64,000 nucleotides of DNA from Halocafeteria seosinensis (GCA_001687465.1 LVLI01000158.1:1-64000); one strand, 5' to 3'; shown: positions 1 through 11,880, counted from the stretch's first letter. The notes: generated from the sequence alone by a model not told the origin. Numbers and translations are program-made.

Positions 1-44
<44 letters not shown>
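1..44. repeat. (CA)n microsatellite
   Basis: A perfect CA dinucleotide run fills the first 44 bases and is cut by the window edge, so its full length is unknown. Confidence 0.95.
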
Positions 45-46
<2 letters not shown>

Positions 47-518
47 GCCAGCAGTACTTCCCGTGCATTCGAGGATCCCGCTGTCGGTGAATAGGTAACA
101 GAAACAAAAGGTGCCTGGAAGGCACCACTGCTCACATAATGAATGAATGGAACGCTGGCAACGGCAGGACCACTGTGCATTCGGCGCTGTCGGACACTCT
201 CCGATACATACCTAAAAAGCACATCATCGAAGTTCAGCAGTCAGACTCTCAAAAGTCTACGGAGAGCATGGATGGAACAAAAATGCATATATGCACAGGC
301 ACGGTGAAAACTGTCAAGGTCAATAGCTTCTTGAAAATGTTACAAAGCAGCAGCTATGCATGTCGCACTTCTCAGCCTCACACAAGTAGATCTTCCCGCA
401 AAATTGAGATCACCATGATTCATAAACTAATGAACGAAGGATTTGTTGCAAAGCTCGGTATTCCTATGCAATTGATGGACGCACTTCCTGAGTTGGACGC
501 TTAGGTAGCGAACGCACT
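45..518. other. Short region with an unassigned open frame
   Basis: An open frame on the + strand (139-504, 121 codons from an ATG) ends 15 bp before the stop of the convergent gene on the other strand. It is rich in Ser, Thr, Lys and Met and I recognise no family or motif. It could be the last exon of a gene lying left of the window, or chance. Confidence 0.2.
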
Positions 519-3500
519 TCATGCCGTCTGGTAAGAGGTTTGCTCCGGCTGCACTTGGGATCGTCGTTTGGCCCTCTCCCGGCTTGGTACGCGATCGTCC
601 TCATGAGTTTTTTCTAAAGCAGCAACAGGAAGCCAGAAGACCTTTGTAACTCTGTCAAACTGTATATTGGCCACTGGTACACCGTCGCTGCAACGGCGGG
701 ATTCCACAACAGTTCCCGTTTGTTCATGAATCTGCCATGTCAAAGTAACCATCAACGTACAGAGGCAAAATTCAGAGAAGCCGTTTCAAAATTGACTTAC
801 CATTCCCCAATGTCGCTCCGTTATTCTTGTATTGGCAAGGTTGTCGTGGAAAATAGATTTGCAGAACATGTCATAACGAACCTTTGCTTCTTGCAAATCC
901 TTTAAGATGCACACCTGTTCCCCTCTATCGAATGTTACCGGTTTCACCTCAAACGTTCCACGGCTTCCGAAAGTGTAGGAGAATGCTTCTGTGGGGCGAA
1001 CATCCCAGCATACTTCCACTAGTCCCATCCAGTCTCTCCCAAGAACTCTCGAAACATAGCCGGTTCCACCCTTTCCTCCGTCGTGATCAGGATATTCCCA
1101 TTCGTCTTCGTTTCTTTCCACTCGTTCTCCTTGCGTTATCCCTAAATGCGTTAGGACACAATTGGTACAGAAATACCGATCCTCGAAGCCTTCGGGAAGC
1201 AAGTCTAGCTGACTCTCGGTTGCCAAGCCCTCATTTCCAAGATGGTGAATATGCCCTCCCACCGTTTGAAAGCATGCGTAGGGATCCTTCGGCGAGATCG
1301 CTCGCTGACAATCTCGATTGCAACACCGCACCTCCTTGGAGGGAGCCACGTGAACAAGTAAATCTTCATGCAGTGATGTCTGCAGCGGGGCTACGTACGG
1401 TACGTAGTATACCCCGGATTCGTCGAACTTTTCAGGCCACTTTTCTTTCCACGGTGCGATTTCCTTCAGATTGTCTCCAAGTTCTAAGATTAGAGAGCCA
1501 ACCATTTTGGAGTTGGCGTCCTTGGAGTAGTCCTGCCTCGGTGGCAATCGGCTGGCTTGGGATTCCAGATTCTGTAACTCCATATACCATCGTTCGCCTT
1601 TAAAAAGGATCCACTCTTCGAAGAATCCTTCCGGAACTATTGAATAGCGTAGCATTCGAAGAGGTGCCAATAAATCAGGTGGGCACGAAACTCCCTCAAG
1701 CATAATTAAAAACTGTCTCCTCCGTTCACCGACAACCGACAATTCTTTCCGTTGAAAACCGACCTGAAATCCAAAATGAGAGGGGACTGATCATAATACG
1801 CTGAATTACCAAGGCATAGAAACGCACCTGGAAATTTTGGGGTGGAATTGCGCTCTCTAGTTCCGCTAAGCTGCGTTTGAGCTTCTCCGTGAACCCTGTC
1901 AACACTGGGATGTCCCACGGAAAGCTGGTCGCATCCACAAAGGACTCAAGGGCATGAACGCACAGGCTTCTATTGCTAGACAATTGAGAAAACGCCTCTC
2001 GTAATGAGGAAGACATGGAATAATCGAAATTGGCAGGAAATGTCGATCCTGCGCGTTTCCAAAGTTTACTAAGTGCACGCTGATCGATACGTGAGATTAT
2101 TTCCAGCAACAGCGAGGAAAATTGCTCTTGACGAGATAACGAAGAAAATAACTCTCGTGGGGCCGCATCTTCCAGTTTTGAATGTGCAAGCTTTTGCCTA
2201 ACAGTTTCAGGGTTAACCTGTCGATGCGATAGTCTTGCAGCTGCATTGTGCCACTGTCTGTGAAACGCCAACCAGTGTATAGGAAGAAATCCCCATTGGA
2301 AAGTGTATACCAAAATATTCATTAGATGAGATAGAGAAGCGTATTCTTGCGTACTAGCCACAAACGTATGCCAATACTTGCGATCTTCCATACGAACAAG
2401 GGCGGCCTTCCCCGAAAGCGCATCTAAGCTCTGAGACGAACGTTGCTTTAAGTATTGACGTACATTGGTACCGTGCCGTCGGTGGACCTGCGGAAGAAGA
2501 TTTCGCTCAAAGCACTTCAATACTGCTTTTGCGATAAATAAATTGCGATCCGGAAGTTGCTGCGGATCAGTGGTGAGAAGCGTTACCACTTGGAACACTT
2601 TGGAATCCGGCCCATCGCCCTGGTTATCCTGAGCATCAAACCGGGACCAGGGATACCACTGAAGGGCACCGTACTCCCATAACACCGCCACAAGATCAAC
2701 CTGTAAATCGTTTCCTTGGGCTTTTTGTAGAGTCTCCGCGTCCCTACCGGCCAGAGATACCTGAGCACGCTCGACGATAATTCCTCTCCCTTTCGTGCCA
2801 CCATCTTCTCCCAGAGTCCTGGCTTTGTACCGCCCGTCCTGAGATCCAGGAGCACCGGCAGCCTTCTGCTCTTCGTACATTAGATTCTGATACTCTTCCC
2901 AATGGCTCCCTGCACAAAAGAATCAGACAATTACACATTGTCGGCAAATGACGAGCCCACGTGCACACAAACTGACCTCGATGAACAAATGATCCAATGC
3001 ATCCGCGAGAAGAAAGCGGTGGAGGACCTTGATGTCGCTTATCGGCCTCCTTTTGTTCTTGTTCTGAGAATGCGTGGTTGCGCGATTCTGCTTCATTTGC
3101 TCCGTTCGTTTCTGATTCAGTTCCCTGTTGTGCACTGGTTGCTGAGTAATGTGGGCTTGGGAGATCCTGAGTTTCGAAGCTACCATATTCGTGTTCAGCG
3201 ATACCGCTGCCGGTGTGAGTCACATTACTTTGCACAACTGTGTTCTGTTCATCTGCAACGGTCGGCGTCGTTGCGGACACATTGTCCGCTGTGTATGCAT
3301 TGCTTTCTTGCTGGCTGACCGCCGTGCCAGTTCCGGCCACGGCAGTTGCTGCTTCCTCAGTGGTCCCCGTGTCCGAGGCAGACACCGTGTGGGACAGTTC
3401 CACATCACGGACACTGCGGGCAGACCCTCCCTTTCGTTCCAAATGTTCAGACGAGTTTGAGGTGGTATGGTTGTCATCACCCCATGAATCCTCGGCTTTG

Positions 3501-3664
3501 TCTTCCAGCACCGGCTCCGGGGTCGTTGAACCATCTCCTTCAACTTCCTTACTTTCTCCTACCGTTTGCTCTCTTGCTTCTTCATCCAATGACTCCTCCG
3601 GGATATCTTCACTCTCTTCCTTGTGAGTCGGAGAACCCGACGTATGGGTATCTGAATCGCTCAT
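519..3664 (-). CDS. MIB/HERC2-like domain protein with Cys/His cluster, 981 aa
   Basis: Four exons (3664-2977, 2909-1828, 1763-801, 731-519) join in phase to 982 codons including the stop; the introns are 64-69 nt. Residues 1-230 are acidic, Ser/Thr/Glu-rich and probably disordered. The middle (about 230-600) is helical. Around the motif YASLSHLMNILVYTFQWGF it loosely recalls the helical regions of chromatin-remodeller subunits, but this is weak. A Cys/His cluster follows (CCNRDCQ ... H..H ... CTNC), then a segment matching the MIB/HERC2 fold: EWEYPDHDGGKGGTGYV, a WD strand, and a closing G..G.FEVKPV. A second SH3-like stretch (GTVVESRR...) spans the last intron. MIB/HERC2 domains occur in ubiquitin ligases, but I see no HECT, RING or kinase domain, so the role is unassigned. 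A ligase adaptor or chromatin reader is inference. Confidence 0.75.
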
Positions 3665-6600
3665 GGTGGCCCCTGCTAGACGTCAAATTAGCAAGTTGCG
3701 ACCGAACACGGACAAAAAGACCAAAATGCAATATTTACCGCACACTTGATTCACTCAATACGACGCATACACCGTAAGCATAAGTTGATAATGACTACGA
3801 CGTCAACATGGGTTAACAAACCCGAAGAAAATACTACAAACTATGGCAGCAGAGTGAGCGACGGTTATCGGTCGCAGGTCGCTCGATCCCCAGGGCCTCG
3901 GTGCACGACTCGGTACGGGTCGGGAAGTTCCAGCTGGCAGTTTTGCTTCAAACCATCAACTGAGTACTGGGTACGATTGGTTTACAGATGGAGTACCACC
4001 TGCTAGTTCAATGAAAAGACTCGCTTTCCAGTGTCTGGTTCCCATACTTCGTATGTTGGATCTCCCGATACACTGATAGCCTCAGTCGGCACACAACACA
4101 CCATACGTACATGTAGCCCATCGGCCAGGAAGTTGACCGTATGCGCCCGTGTTAAGCAGCGGCGGTCCCGCTGTTCCTGCAACCTCGCTGACATGCGTCG
4201 TGAGGGAAACGCAACACTGGTTTTGCTCAGGAGCATCGAGGATGGCGCTATACCTGCGACAACGATGTCAGGATTACAGTACGGACGAGACTCAGAGCTG
4301 CTCAGTCTGGCCCTGTTCCTGCCACGGTGACGCCAGGACCGGTTGTAGTAGCGCTGTTAGGGTTAAGCGTTGGCCCAAACGAAGCAGTTGTAGCTATTAA
4401 CGTGCCGCCACCTAGGAATTCCGTCTAGCTCAGTTTTGTCAACATAGCCCAGATTGTAGTGTACATCTCCTGCTCGAGGTCACTCGGCACACGTCTAACA
4501 CAACTGGTCTGCTTCGCCGAAAACTATTAACATAAAATGTAGAAGTGCAATCACATGTAATGCTTAAGTATGAACTATCTGTTCACCATTGGCATGGAAA
4601 TCCATGTCTATGTTAGTGGCCACCATGCCAGGCATACCTAACCATATCACTACCAACACGAAGAAAGGGCACGCCCTAACAACGTCACGGAATCGAGTAC
4701 ATCAGTTAGTGCCGCAGCTTTCGTTCGATAACTCAAAGTGCGACGTATCGGGTAGGGATTTGCATTCACAGTTGAACACGAGCGCTCTCCCTCCCAAATT
4801 ATGTTGAAAGACATTCCTGATCAGTTACCCCTTTTATGCCTGAAGACGTTGATCCGGTCTTTTCAGTCTGCCAGCCGTTACACAGCGAAAGAGTTCGGTG
4901 GGTTGTTCTATATACAACGTCAAAGGAGTGCGGATAATGCAGTATCAATTGTCAAGAAAACTCCCACTCCCAGCTCCAAACTGGTTTGTATGAGCTAGCT
5001 GACATTAGCTTGCTTGCCAGCCCTTGCCCACACTTTCTTGAGCGCTGCGAAAGTTTTCCGAGCAAAAGAATCCGTACTTCCGTTTCTGAAAGGAGTTTCC
5101 GAACTGCGACTGGTCCTTCTTGCACACTCGACAAGTTGTTTCTACCAGACAGACACTTCTGAGTACTGTATGGCGTAGTAGCGCTTGATGATAAACGTCT
5201 GGGGCTGAACGAGATCTTAAACGAGGAAAAACGTTTACCCACTTTGTTGGGTGAAGAACTTGGTCGTATGAGTGATATTTTAGAGGTATCCATTTTTGCC
5301 GATAGGACATTGATTTAGAGGAGGATGCGTCAAAATCCGTCAACAGTGCGCGTACTTCGTCTAGATGTTGATGTTTCAATCCATCTTGTATATTGATATC
5401 ATTGTGTGTGATTCCTAAACACTCTCATCAGTTCAGTGAATTGCTTCCTTGTTAGGTCTGATTTTATATTAGTTTCAGATTCTACTGTCGCTGTATCCCG
5501 TCCATTTGACTCTCAGGAAGCGCTGTCTCCCTCGTTTGAATCCGTCTAGTATTATATCCACTTTGAGTTTTATACCAACAAGCACTATGTTCTCTGCTCC
5601 TATTGTTTTCTGTAGCAGGCTTCTTCCGTAAAAGTCGACCTGGTAGACAGTGCCAAGCCCACTCACAGGAGACAGTATAGCCGGCACAGCGGAAAGACGC
5701 CTCATCATAGCAGCAGAATCTGAGAAGATGAAGCGGACAAAATAGGGACATCTGAGGGACCACCACACGGAAATTATCCCGTTCGCGATAGAGGCGAAGG
5801 GAGGTTTCGTGGAAGACGCGATCACGTTCCTCAAGGCTCCCACTGGGGAACAACGGAGATGCGGAACTTTCGCAAGCTGGTGACGGGTCACTGACGGCCA
5901 AACTGTCTGCCACGTTGATGCGCTACAACGTCAAGATGTTGGAACAGTTCCTGGTAGAGGTAAGCCCGCACACGGCCTAGCGTTGCCTGTAGCTTACAGG
6001 TCTGCAATACTTATACACACTGTGTATTACACGTATTGACAAAGTAGCCATAACTCACTCAGGGAGCCTCTCCGGCGATTGGGGCGCCTTTGGATCAAAT
6101 TTCGGAATGGTTTAGCACCTATCGCCATCTCAAGCTGTGAAAGCTGTTGTTACTCATCTTTACTGGACAATTTGTGCAAAGGGTGGTTATTACCATGTTC
6201 GTTTATTCATCTAGGGCTACAGAACGGTGTAGCTCAGGCGTTAAAGGAGTTAGGATCCTAGGTTTAGCGTTGGGAGACCGAATTGTGACTACTGTAACTA
6301 TCTGCACTGAGTGTGGTCCCTCTGGTTGGACTCCTGTTGCTTCTCCGCAGAACAGCGTCAGTAACTGCGTTCCGTCCTGCGTACTCATCAACAGCATTGG
6401 TTGAGACCCCAAACAAAGTAGCCCATCAATCTGTTTGGTGTGGGCTCCATTTTGTTCCAAAATTCGCGTTTTACCCGAATATTTCGCCCGAGAGGACTAC
6501 ATGTATTCGTGAGTCGGGGGGAAGGAGTGGTTTTTTCCCCGCCTGTCGTTTCGTGTCTCCCCACCTCCCTCCGCCGAACGCAGAACACGCGAGCCAGCCG

Positions 6601-7011
6601 GGCCTCCCTTCTAGACAAGAAGTTCTAGTGAATGATCCAGCTCCCAGTGTTGTCATTGAGGCAGTTGTAGGTACTGCTGCTTCTCCATCCTATCATGGTA
6701 GTCTCAATCAATATAAGATAGAGCTAGCGCTTTACAGGAGGCTCTTGCTGGTGGTCCGACCCGGAGGGCTGAAATTGGGATTCCTTTCGCTGTATACAGG
6801 CCGAAAAGTACATGCGACGGCCTTTTGTGGACCCGTGGAGGCAAGCGCAGATTTTGGAGTAGTCAGATCCCTCACTATGCACACTCTGGCGCAGCTGTGG
6901 GTGTAAAGAAAAGAGTGTTTGCGCTGGCTCGTTCGCTCGCTCGCTTTGGAGGCCCATTCATTACCTACACAGTCACCCTACTCGTGATTCTCGGTCATTT
7001 AGCTTGCAATC
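3665..7011. other. Gene-poor interval, 3.3 kb
   Basis: No intact gene is recognised. Short open frames occur on both strands (for example 5005-5379 minus and 6313-6906 plus) without family signatures or a convincing chain of splice sites. The one interpretable item is a decayed retroelement-like fragment at 5475-5913, listed separately. A strong donor-like GTAAGC at about 5969 on the + strand follows a short open stretch, but I could not extend it into a gene. Confidence 0.5.
5475..5913 (-). pseudogene. Decayed Ty3/gypsy-like pol 3' fragment (chromodomain-like)
   Basis: Two overlapping minus-strand frames together recall the end of a chromovirus-type polyprotein. One frame carries FHETSLRLYRERDNF, like the His-x-x-x-Leu-Arg-Leu-Tyr segment after integrase. 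About 80 codons later the other frame carries IILDGFKRGRQRFLRVKWTG, which matches the chromodomain core (Ile-Leu-Asp ... Lys-Trp-x-Gly-Tyr). The switch of frame and the absence of upstream integrase or reverse transcriptase indicate a dead remnant. The match is by eye and short, so chance resemblance is possible. Confidence 0.3.
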
Positions 7012-8052
7012 ATGTCGGATGGCATGGTGGATAGCACGGGTGATGGATCCTCGTCGACAGTAGGTGTTGTCGTCAAAACCCCGGGAAGCAGCAGTTCCCC
7101 GAGCCACCGTGAGACCATGCTACAGGTCGATAATAGTGCTGCTGCCGTTGCCTGGGGAGACGGCAATGGGAGTGAAAAGACGCTTCAATCCCCGCAACGG
7201 AGGAAAGCCAATTCACCTGGAGGCAGCAGTAGCACGAAAGGGAAACAGAAATACAGTCCTCGTGGAGAGGGACAGCAGCAACCGCTATGGAACGCCCAGG
7301 ACGAAAATGGAGATATTGGGCTCTATGAAAGCGATATTGTGGAGACGACTGCGGCGAAGAATGCTAGTCCGACAACATCTTCTAACAAGGGAAGCAAAAA
7401 TCTCAGCTCCCCACAGAAAACGCCGCCGTCTCCCAAGAAGTCTTCTAGCAATAGCAGCAGCCGTGATGTGGGACCTTCTGGAAATGATGGCTCGTTTTCA
7501 TCAAATCCTGTCGAAGCTCAAACATCAAAGAAAAAGAAGAAGAAATCTACAGCAGTTGCCCCTGTGGAGGAAGGAATTCCTGAAGCATCTCAGGAGTCGC
7601 CGCGCAACCAAGAGGTCTCGACTGTGTCCAGCTCGGAACGGACGCTCAACACAAACGGAAACGGGAAATCCCCCGAGGCCGAAACAGAAAGTTTTCAGCC
7701 AAATCCACCGACACAATCTGTTAGGAGATACGAGGTTATTGATGAAGGGGGAAGAGGACACTACTTCTCTGAGGAGGACATACGACAAATGCAGTTGATA
7801 GTCGATGATAGTACGGGTCGCAATTTTTTGTATCATGATGACTTTGGATACTTAGCAGTTCGGGACACAAATTTAACGGTCGTGGAATATGTAGAGGAAC
7901 CCCTTAATCAGAGAGCGACAAAAATTTCGTGGAGTGACCAACATGGATATCCTCTTGAGGAAGTCTACTACTCGGAAAACTTGCATTACTCTGACCCGTT
8001 GAGTTTCGATCCTTTGCCTCCACGTACGGAGACATGTTGCACAATTATGTGA
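7012..8052 (+). CDS. Disordered protein with C-terminal CaaX prenylation box, 346 aa
   Basis: A single-exon gene with a clear ATG. Residues 1-240 are Ser/Gly/Lys/Asn-rich and low-complexity, with a lysine cluster (KKKKKK) near residue 170. The last 110 residues look folded and begin at RYEVIDEGGRGHYFSEEDI, alternating aromatic and acidic positions. The protein ends Cys-Cys-Thr-Ile-Met. C-T-I-M is a good CaaX box, and terminal Met favours farnesylation, so membrane tethering is likely. The preceding Cys could be palmitoylated. I do not recognise the folded domain. The next gene is convergent, 149 bp away. Confidence 0.75.
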   Translation: MSDGMVDSTGDGSSSTVGVVVKTPGSSSSPSHRETMLQVDNSAAAVAWGDGNGSEKTLQSPQRRKANSPGGSSSTKGKQKYSPRGEGQQQPLWNAQDENGDIGLYESDIVETTAAKNASPTTSSNKGSKNLSSPQKTPPSPKKSSSNSSSRDVGPSGNDGSFSSNPVEAQTSKKKKKKSTAVAPVEEGIPEASQESPRNQEVSTVSSSERTLNTNGNGKSPEAETESFQPNPPTQSVRRYEVIDEGGRGHYFSEEDIRQMQLIVDDSTGRNFLYHDDFGYLAVRDTNLTVVEYVEEPLNQRATKISWSDQHGYPLEEVYYSENLHYSDPLSFDPLPPRTETCCTIM

Positions 8053-8201
8053 GAGGCAAAAAGACGAAGAAAGCATTTATGCTGACAAACGAGTTCGGGT
8101 GCCTGAGTTCGGGTACATCGGAAAGGCACCGAAGAGAAGTCACTGTGGGATTGGCTGAAACGCCACATACCATCACTTGATCATGTATGTGCGTTTTCTA
8201 T

Positions 8202-9305
8202 TCACAGAAATTGTGCTTCTTCTTCTTCATCAAAGAGCTCAGCTTCCATCTGAAGGTTTGCCTCGATGTCGGACTCATTGACGTCATTCTCGGCATTTCG
8301 CTGATTCTCTTCCAATTCTCGAAGCAGCTCTTCCTCGGGAGCTTCTCGGTTCGGCTGGGATTGTTGTTCTGGCTGAGTGGATCCAGCAGACTCTTGGTGT
8401 CGTCTTTGTTTCAGACGTTCCGCGGCAGCTTCCTTATTCTTTCGGATGCGCTCTTGTTTACTCAAAGTCCTATCATCTCCTTGAGTTGCTGCTCCAGATG
8501 CCGCCACATTGGAATCTTCGGTATGACTGGTTTCCTGCTGATTGGAATTTTCTGCATGACCTGATGGTGGATTTTCATTGCCACCTTCCTCCTCTTCATG
8601 ATTTGGAGGAGGATTTCCATTGGTATTGGCATGTTGGTTGTCGTCGTAGAGGCGATTATCTTCTTTTTCTTCTTCCTCCTGGCGCCAGCGGTTCATTTCA
8701 TTCTGTATCGTGATGTCAACGCATGGATAAAACGATGGAGATACAAGCACACACACCCATACATACAGCACATTATAACACGTGTGAGTATGCATATTGT
8801 GTTTGCTTACCTTGACTTGGGTCTTACTTCCTAGTCGTGTAACTTGGTCAATGACATCTTCATAATGAACTCCGGAAAACAATTGGTGCGTCCATAGTTT
8901 ATAGCCATTCATCACCGTACGAAGATCTTCCAACTCGGTCCCATGCTTGGCTTTGACCTTCTTGGCAACGGAGGGACCGATTTCACGCACCAGATTTTTT
9001 ATTCCAACGCCCGAGACGACGTCGTTTTCAGTCAATCGGCGTCGTTTGGTACTCTGTCGTTTCGTTTTCCCTTGCGTCTGAGCCTGCGCGGGACGCCATT
9101 CACTGGCATTGTTACTGGACGGTCCTGTCGAAGTGGAACCGTGGTCTTGCTGGCCTTGCTGCTGCTGTGTCTGTGTGTTTGTGGCAGTCGCATGGGTGGG
9201 AGATGTGGGATTCGCGCTCCCATCCGGACTCTGAAAATTACGCTGCTGCTGCTGCTGTTGTTGAGAGCCACTCGTCGCTCTCCGTATCGCATCCGCCGTC
9301 GACAT
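8202..9305 (-). CDS. TIPIN: TIPIN/Csm3/Swi3 replication fork protection subunit, 331 aa
   Basis: Two exons (9305-8811 and 8702-8202). The start is the first in-frame ATG (MSTADAIRR). A Gln-rich N-terminus (a run of seven Gln) and a Lys/Arg patch precede the Swi3 domain at about residues 95-175: GIKNLVREIGPSVAKKVKAK, then DLRTVMNGYKLWTHQLF and HYEDVIDQVTRLG. This pattern (a helix, then a Tyr-x-x-Trp-x-His-x-Leu-Phe block) is typical of TIPIN/Csm3/Swi3, which pairs with Timeless/Tof1 to stabilise stalled forks and support the intra-S checkpoint. The C-terminal half is acidic and Gln/Asn/Glu-rich. The intron (8703-8810, 108 nt) is a multiple of three and has no in-frame stop, so intron retention would still yield a protein. 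Confidence 0.85.
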   Translation of the reverse strand: MSTADAIRRATSGSQQQQQQQRNFQSPDGSANPTSPTHATATNTQTQQQQGQQDHGSTSTGPSSNNASEWRPAQAQTQGKTKRQSTKRRRLTENDVVSGVGIKNLVREIGPSVAKKVKAKHGTELEDLRTVMNGYKLWTHQLFSGVHYEDVIDQVTRLGSKTQVKVSKHNMHTHTCYNVLYVWVCVLVSPSFYPCVDITIQNEMNRWRQEEEEKEDNRLYDDNQHANTNGNPPPNHEEEEGGNENPPSGHAENSNQQETSHTEDSNVAASGAATQGDDRTLSKQERIRKNKEAAAERLKQRRHQESAGSTQPEQQSQPNREAPEEELLRELEENQRNAENDVNESDIEANLQMEAELFDEEEEAQFL

Positions 9306-9629
9306 TCTGTAGAGTATGAGTGCCAAAGTTTATTTTATTTCACTCTATACACCCTCCTTTCTTTTCTCTTCCACTCATTTCATTGATTTCATTCAAACAT
9401 GAAATTTGAATTCCACTCAAATCGACGGAAAGATTATACTGTTTTCAACACGACAATCTTTTCTGAGATTCTGCAACTTCAACGTGCCAAGTGCCAAGTG
9501 GCGCACACACACGCATGCTATAACACACAGTGCTTTTTTTTTTTTTTTTTTTGGGAGAGAAGCGGTGTGCAACACGTCTTGTTCCGTTTTGGGTGGCTAC
9601 CGTGTGCGTTGTTCCACCAGTCAGGCACT
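9306..9629. promoter_or_regulatory. Shared upstream region of two divergent genes, with T19 tract
   Basis: These 324 bp separate the TIPIN-like gene (leftward) from the 2OG oxygenase (rightward) and must hold both promoters. A homopolymer of 19 T lies at 9534-9552. No clear TATA box or repeated site is visible. Confidence 0.5.
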
Positions 9630-11788
9630 ATGCTGAATAGCACCCGGTTTCTGTTCGCGCGAAGGAGTAGTAGTTGTGTCGGTCTTGCCTCGTCTTATCT
9701 CGTCGCCCCCTCCCGGTCTCTCTTGAGAGCTTGCCAGACGCCCAATTGTTCGACATTAGGTTATATTCGCTCTATAACCATGTCAGTACCCCACCACAAG
9801 GATACCAATGGAGCTCCACCCTCCTCGTCGGAGATCAAACAGGCGGATGTGGTCACCATGTACGTGAATAACCCAGAAATAGTCCAAAAGGTTGCGCGTA
9901 TTATGTGCATATTGTTCCATTTAGTGCACATATACAACACACACACACGCGCGCGCGTATAAGCATAAGCATGTGTGTATGTGCATGTAGTTGTTTGGTC
10001 AACTGATGTTTGGAACTGAATGAGTGCAGAGATTACCAGGAATTGGATAATCCTGAGTCCGACTTGACCGATCGTGTACGACAGGCTTTCGGGTAAGCTG
10101 TCTTAAACGACCCGCTGTTCATTCATGCATGATCATCGAAGTCTCCTACTGGTGCTGCCGCGGGTGGCGGCATCGACCAATGAAAGACATGGATCAACTT
10201 CAACATGTGGCGGTTGGTGCGGTGCAGATATGATGGACTCGGAATCCTGGCTGTGACCAATGTGCCACAGTATCAGGACAAGAGGTCAAGGCTTTTGCCT
10301 CTTGCGAGAAAGTATGTCGGCAGATCGAGAGAGTCCTGAAAACACTTAGACGGGAATTGTGGTCTTATTTTATTCTGGTATGCTACCTGTCAGATTCGCA
10401 AATTTACCGGAAGATGCCAAGAAGAAGTACGAGCATCCTGATAGCTTCTACAGTTTTGGATGGAGTCACGGAAAAGAACAGTTTGAAGGTATGGAATGAT
10501 AGCGTATAAATCAACGGAATAGTGAACTACGGGGTATATGGTACAGGAAAACCGGACTACAGTAAAGGGAGCTACTACGCTAATCCCTTGTATGACAGAC
10601 CTGTTGAGGATGAAAAGCTGATCCACGAACGTGAGTACCATTGCTCTGGAGAGGGTGCATCGACATCCACCATATGATTTGCTGATTGTGTCGGGTCTGC
10701 AGACCCCCCTTTCTACCATCCGAACATCTGGCCTAAGGATGACGTCCCAGATCTGGAACATGCTTTCAAAGACCTCGGCGCGCTAGTCGTCGATGTGGGT
10801 ATTCGACTGGCAAAGCATTGTGACCAGTAAGTTAGCTCGCGAACTGACAGTGTTTCCGTCTACGCACGGTTTAAACTTCTGACCATTTGTGGTGTACAGA
10901 GTTGTGCGCCAGGAACTACCAAGGTATCCAATAGAGTACTTGACAAACATAATTCGAAAATCGCGAACCCCGAAAGTACGGTTTTTGTTTCCCGGAAGAT
11001 TGAGGCTCTACTACAAGTAAACTTCGTGATTTGGTGTGTGGTCACAGGGTCGCCTCTTGTACTACTTTCCCAAGGAGAGTTCGGAAAAAGACGAGAAAAC
11101 AACAGAATATAGCTCCTGGTGTGGATGGCACAATGACCATGGCTCCTTGACCGGTATGCTTACTAGGCATGACTGGCTTTCCATATATACATATATACCA
11201 GAGTTACACTAGCGATATGGATAAATTACAGGTCTAGTCAATGCAATGTTTTTTGATTCGGAGGGGAACGAAATAGCGTCACCAGATCCGTCAGCTGGAT
11301 TGTATATCAAGAGGTAAGCGTTCCGTCACCTAGGATTTTCGTGGAGAGAAGTTGAGAGGTCTTCCATTATCGGTCAAATGCAGCCGCTCTGGAGATGTCT
11401 ATCATGTCAAACTACCAAAGAACGCCATGGGTTTCCAAATTGGGGAATCCGCTCAAATACACTCTGGTGGTGTCTTGCAAGCAACACCTCATAGTGTACG
11501 AGCCGCAGATGTAGAAGGGTGTAGTCGTGCAACGCTAGCTGTATTCATGGAACCTGAGCACGGTGAGAGGATGCTCGTTCCCGAAGGTACGTCCTTGACA
11601 TAACCGTAGGTTATAATCTGGGGCCATTATTTACATGCTGGATTGGCGCAGGTGCGGACACCTCGCGAGTGTTGACTGGAGCGCGCGGAGAACTTCTGCC
11701 TCCAGGCGTTCCATCCTTGCAATCGAGGTGGAGTAACGATCAGGATTTCGGAGAATTCACCGAAAAGACATTGAAGAGTTATTACTAA
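9630..11788 (+). CDS. 2-oxoglutarate/Fe(II) oxygenase, isopenicillin-N-synthase-like, 427 aa
   Basis: Eleven exons join perfectly in phase: 9630-9859, 10030-10092, 10228-10311, 10394-10488, 10547-10630, 10703-10826, 10900-10975, 11048-11153, 11232-11313, 11384-11586 and 11652-11788. The N-terminus (Arg/Ser-rich, no acids) looks like a mitochondrial or plastid transit peptide. The body matches an uncharacterised plant/algal oxygenase family. It has VVTIDYQELDNPES, then FGYDGLGILAVTNVPQY, then the iron site CGWHNDHGSLTG (His-x-Asp), QIGESAQIHSGG with the distal His, and SRATLAVFMEPE for 2-oxoglutarate binding. The tail (GVPSLQSRW...FGEFTEKTLKSYY) is also typical. The substrate is unknown. It is the most intron-dense gene in the window. 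The first intron carries a CA/CG repeat near 9936-9957. Confidence 0.9.
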
Positions 11789-11880
11789 CCTCGTGAAAAT
11801 ATACTTCAAAATAAGGTTTCCGATTCACGCCTATTTTGATATAATGCTGTCTCTAGGTAGAACCTGCTGTAACGTCGGGG

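Noticed and set aside
139-504. 121-codon frame near the left edge
   Set aside because: Kept only as a low-confidence note. No motif, and it could be part of a gene outside the window.
6313-6906. 197-codon plus-strand frame
   Set aside because: Composition (Arg/Pro/Ser-rich without order), lack of family features and several equally long overlapping frames suggest chance.
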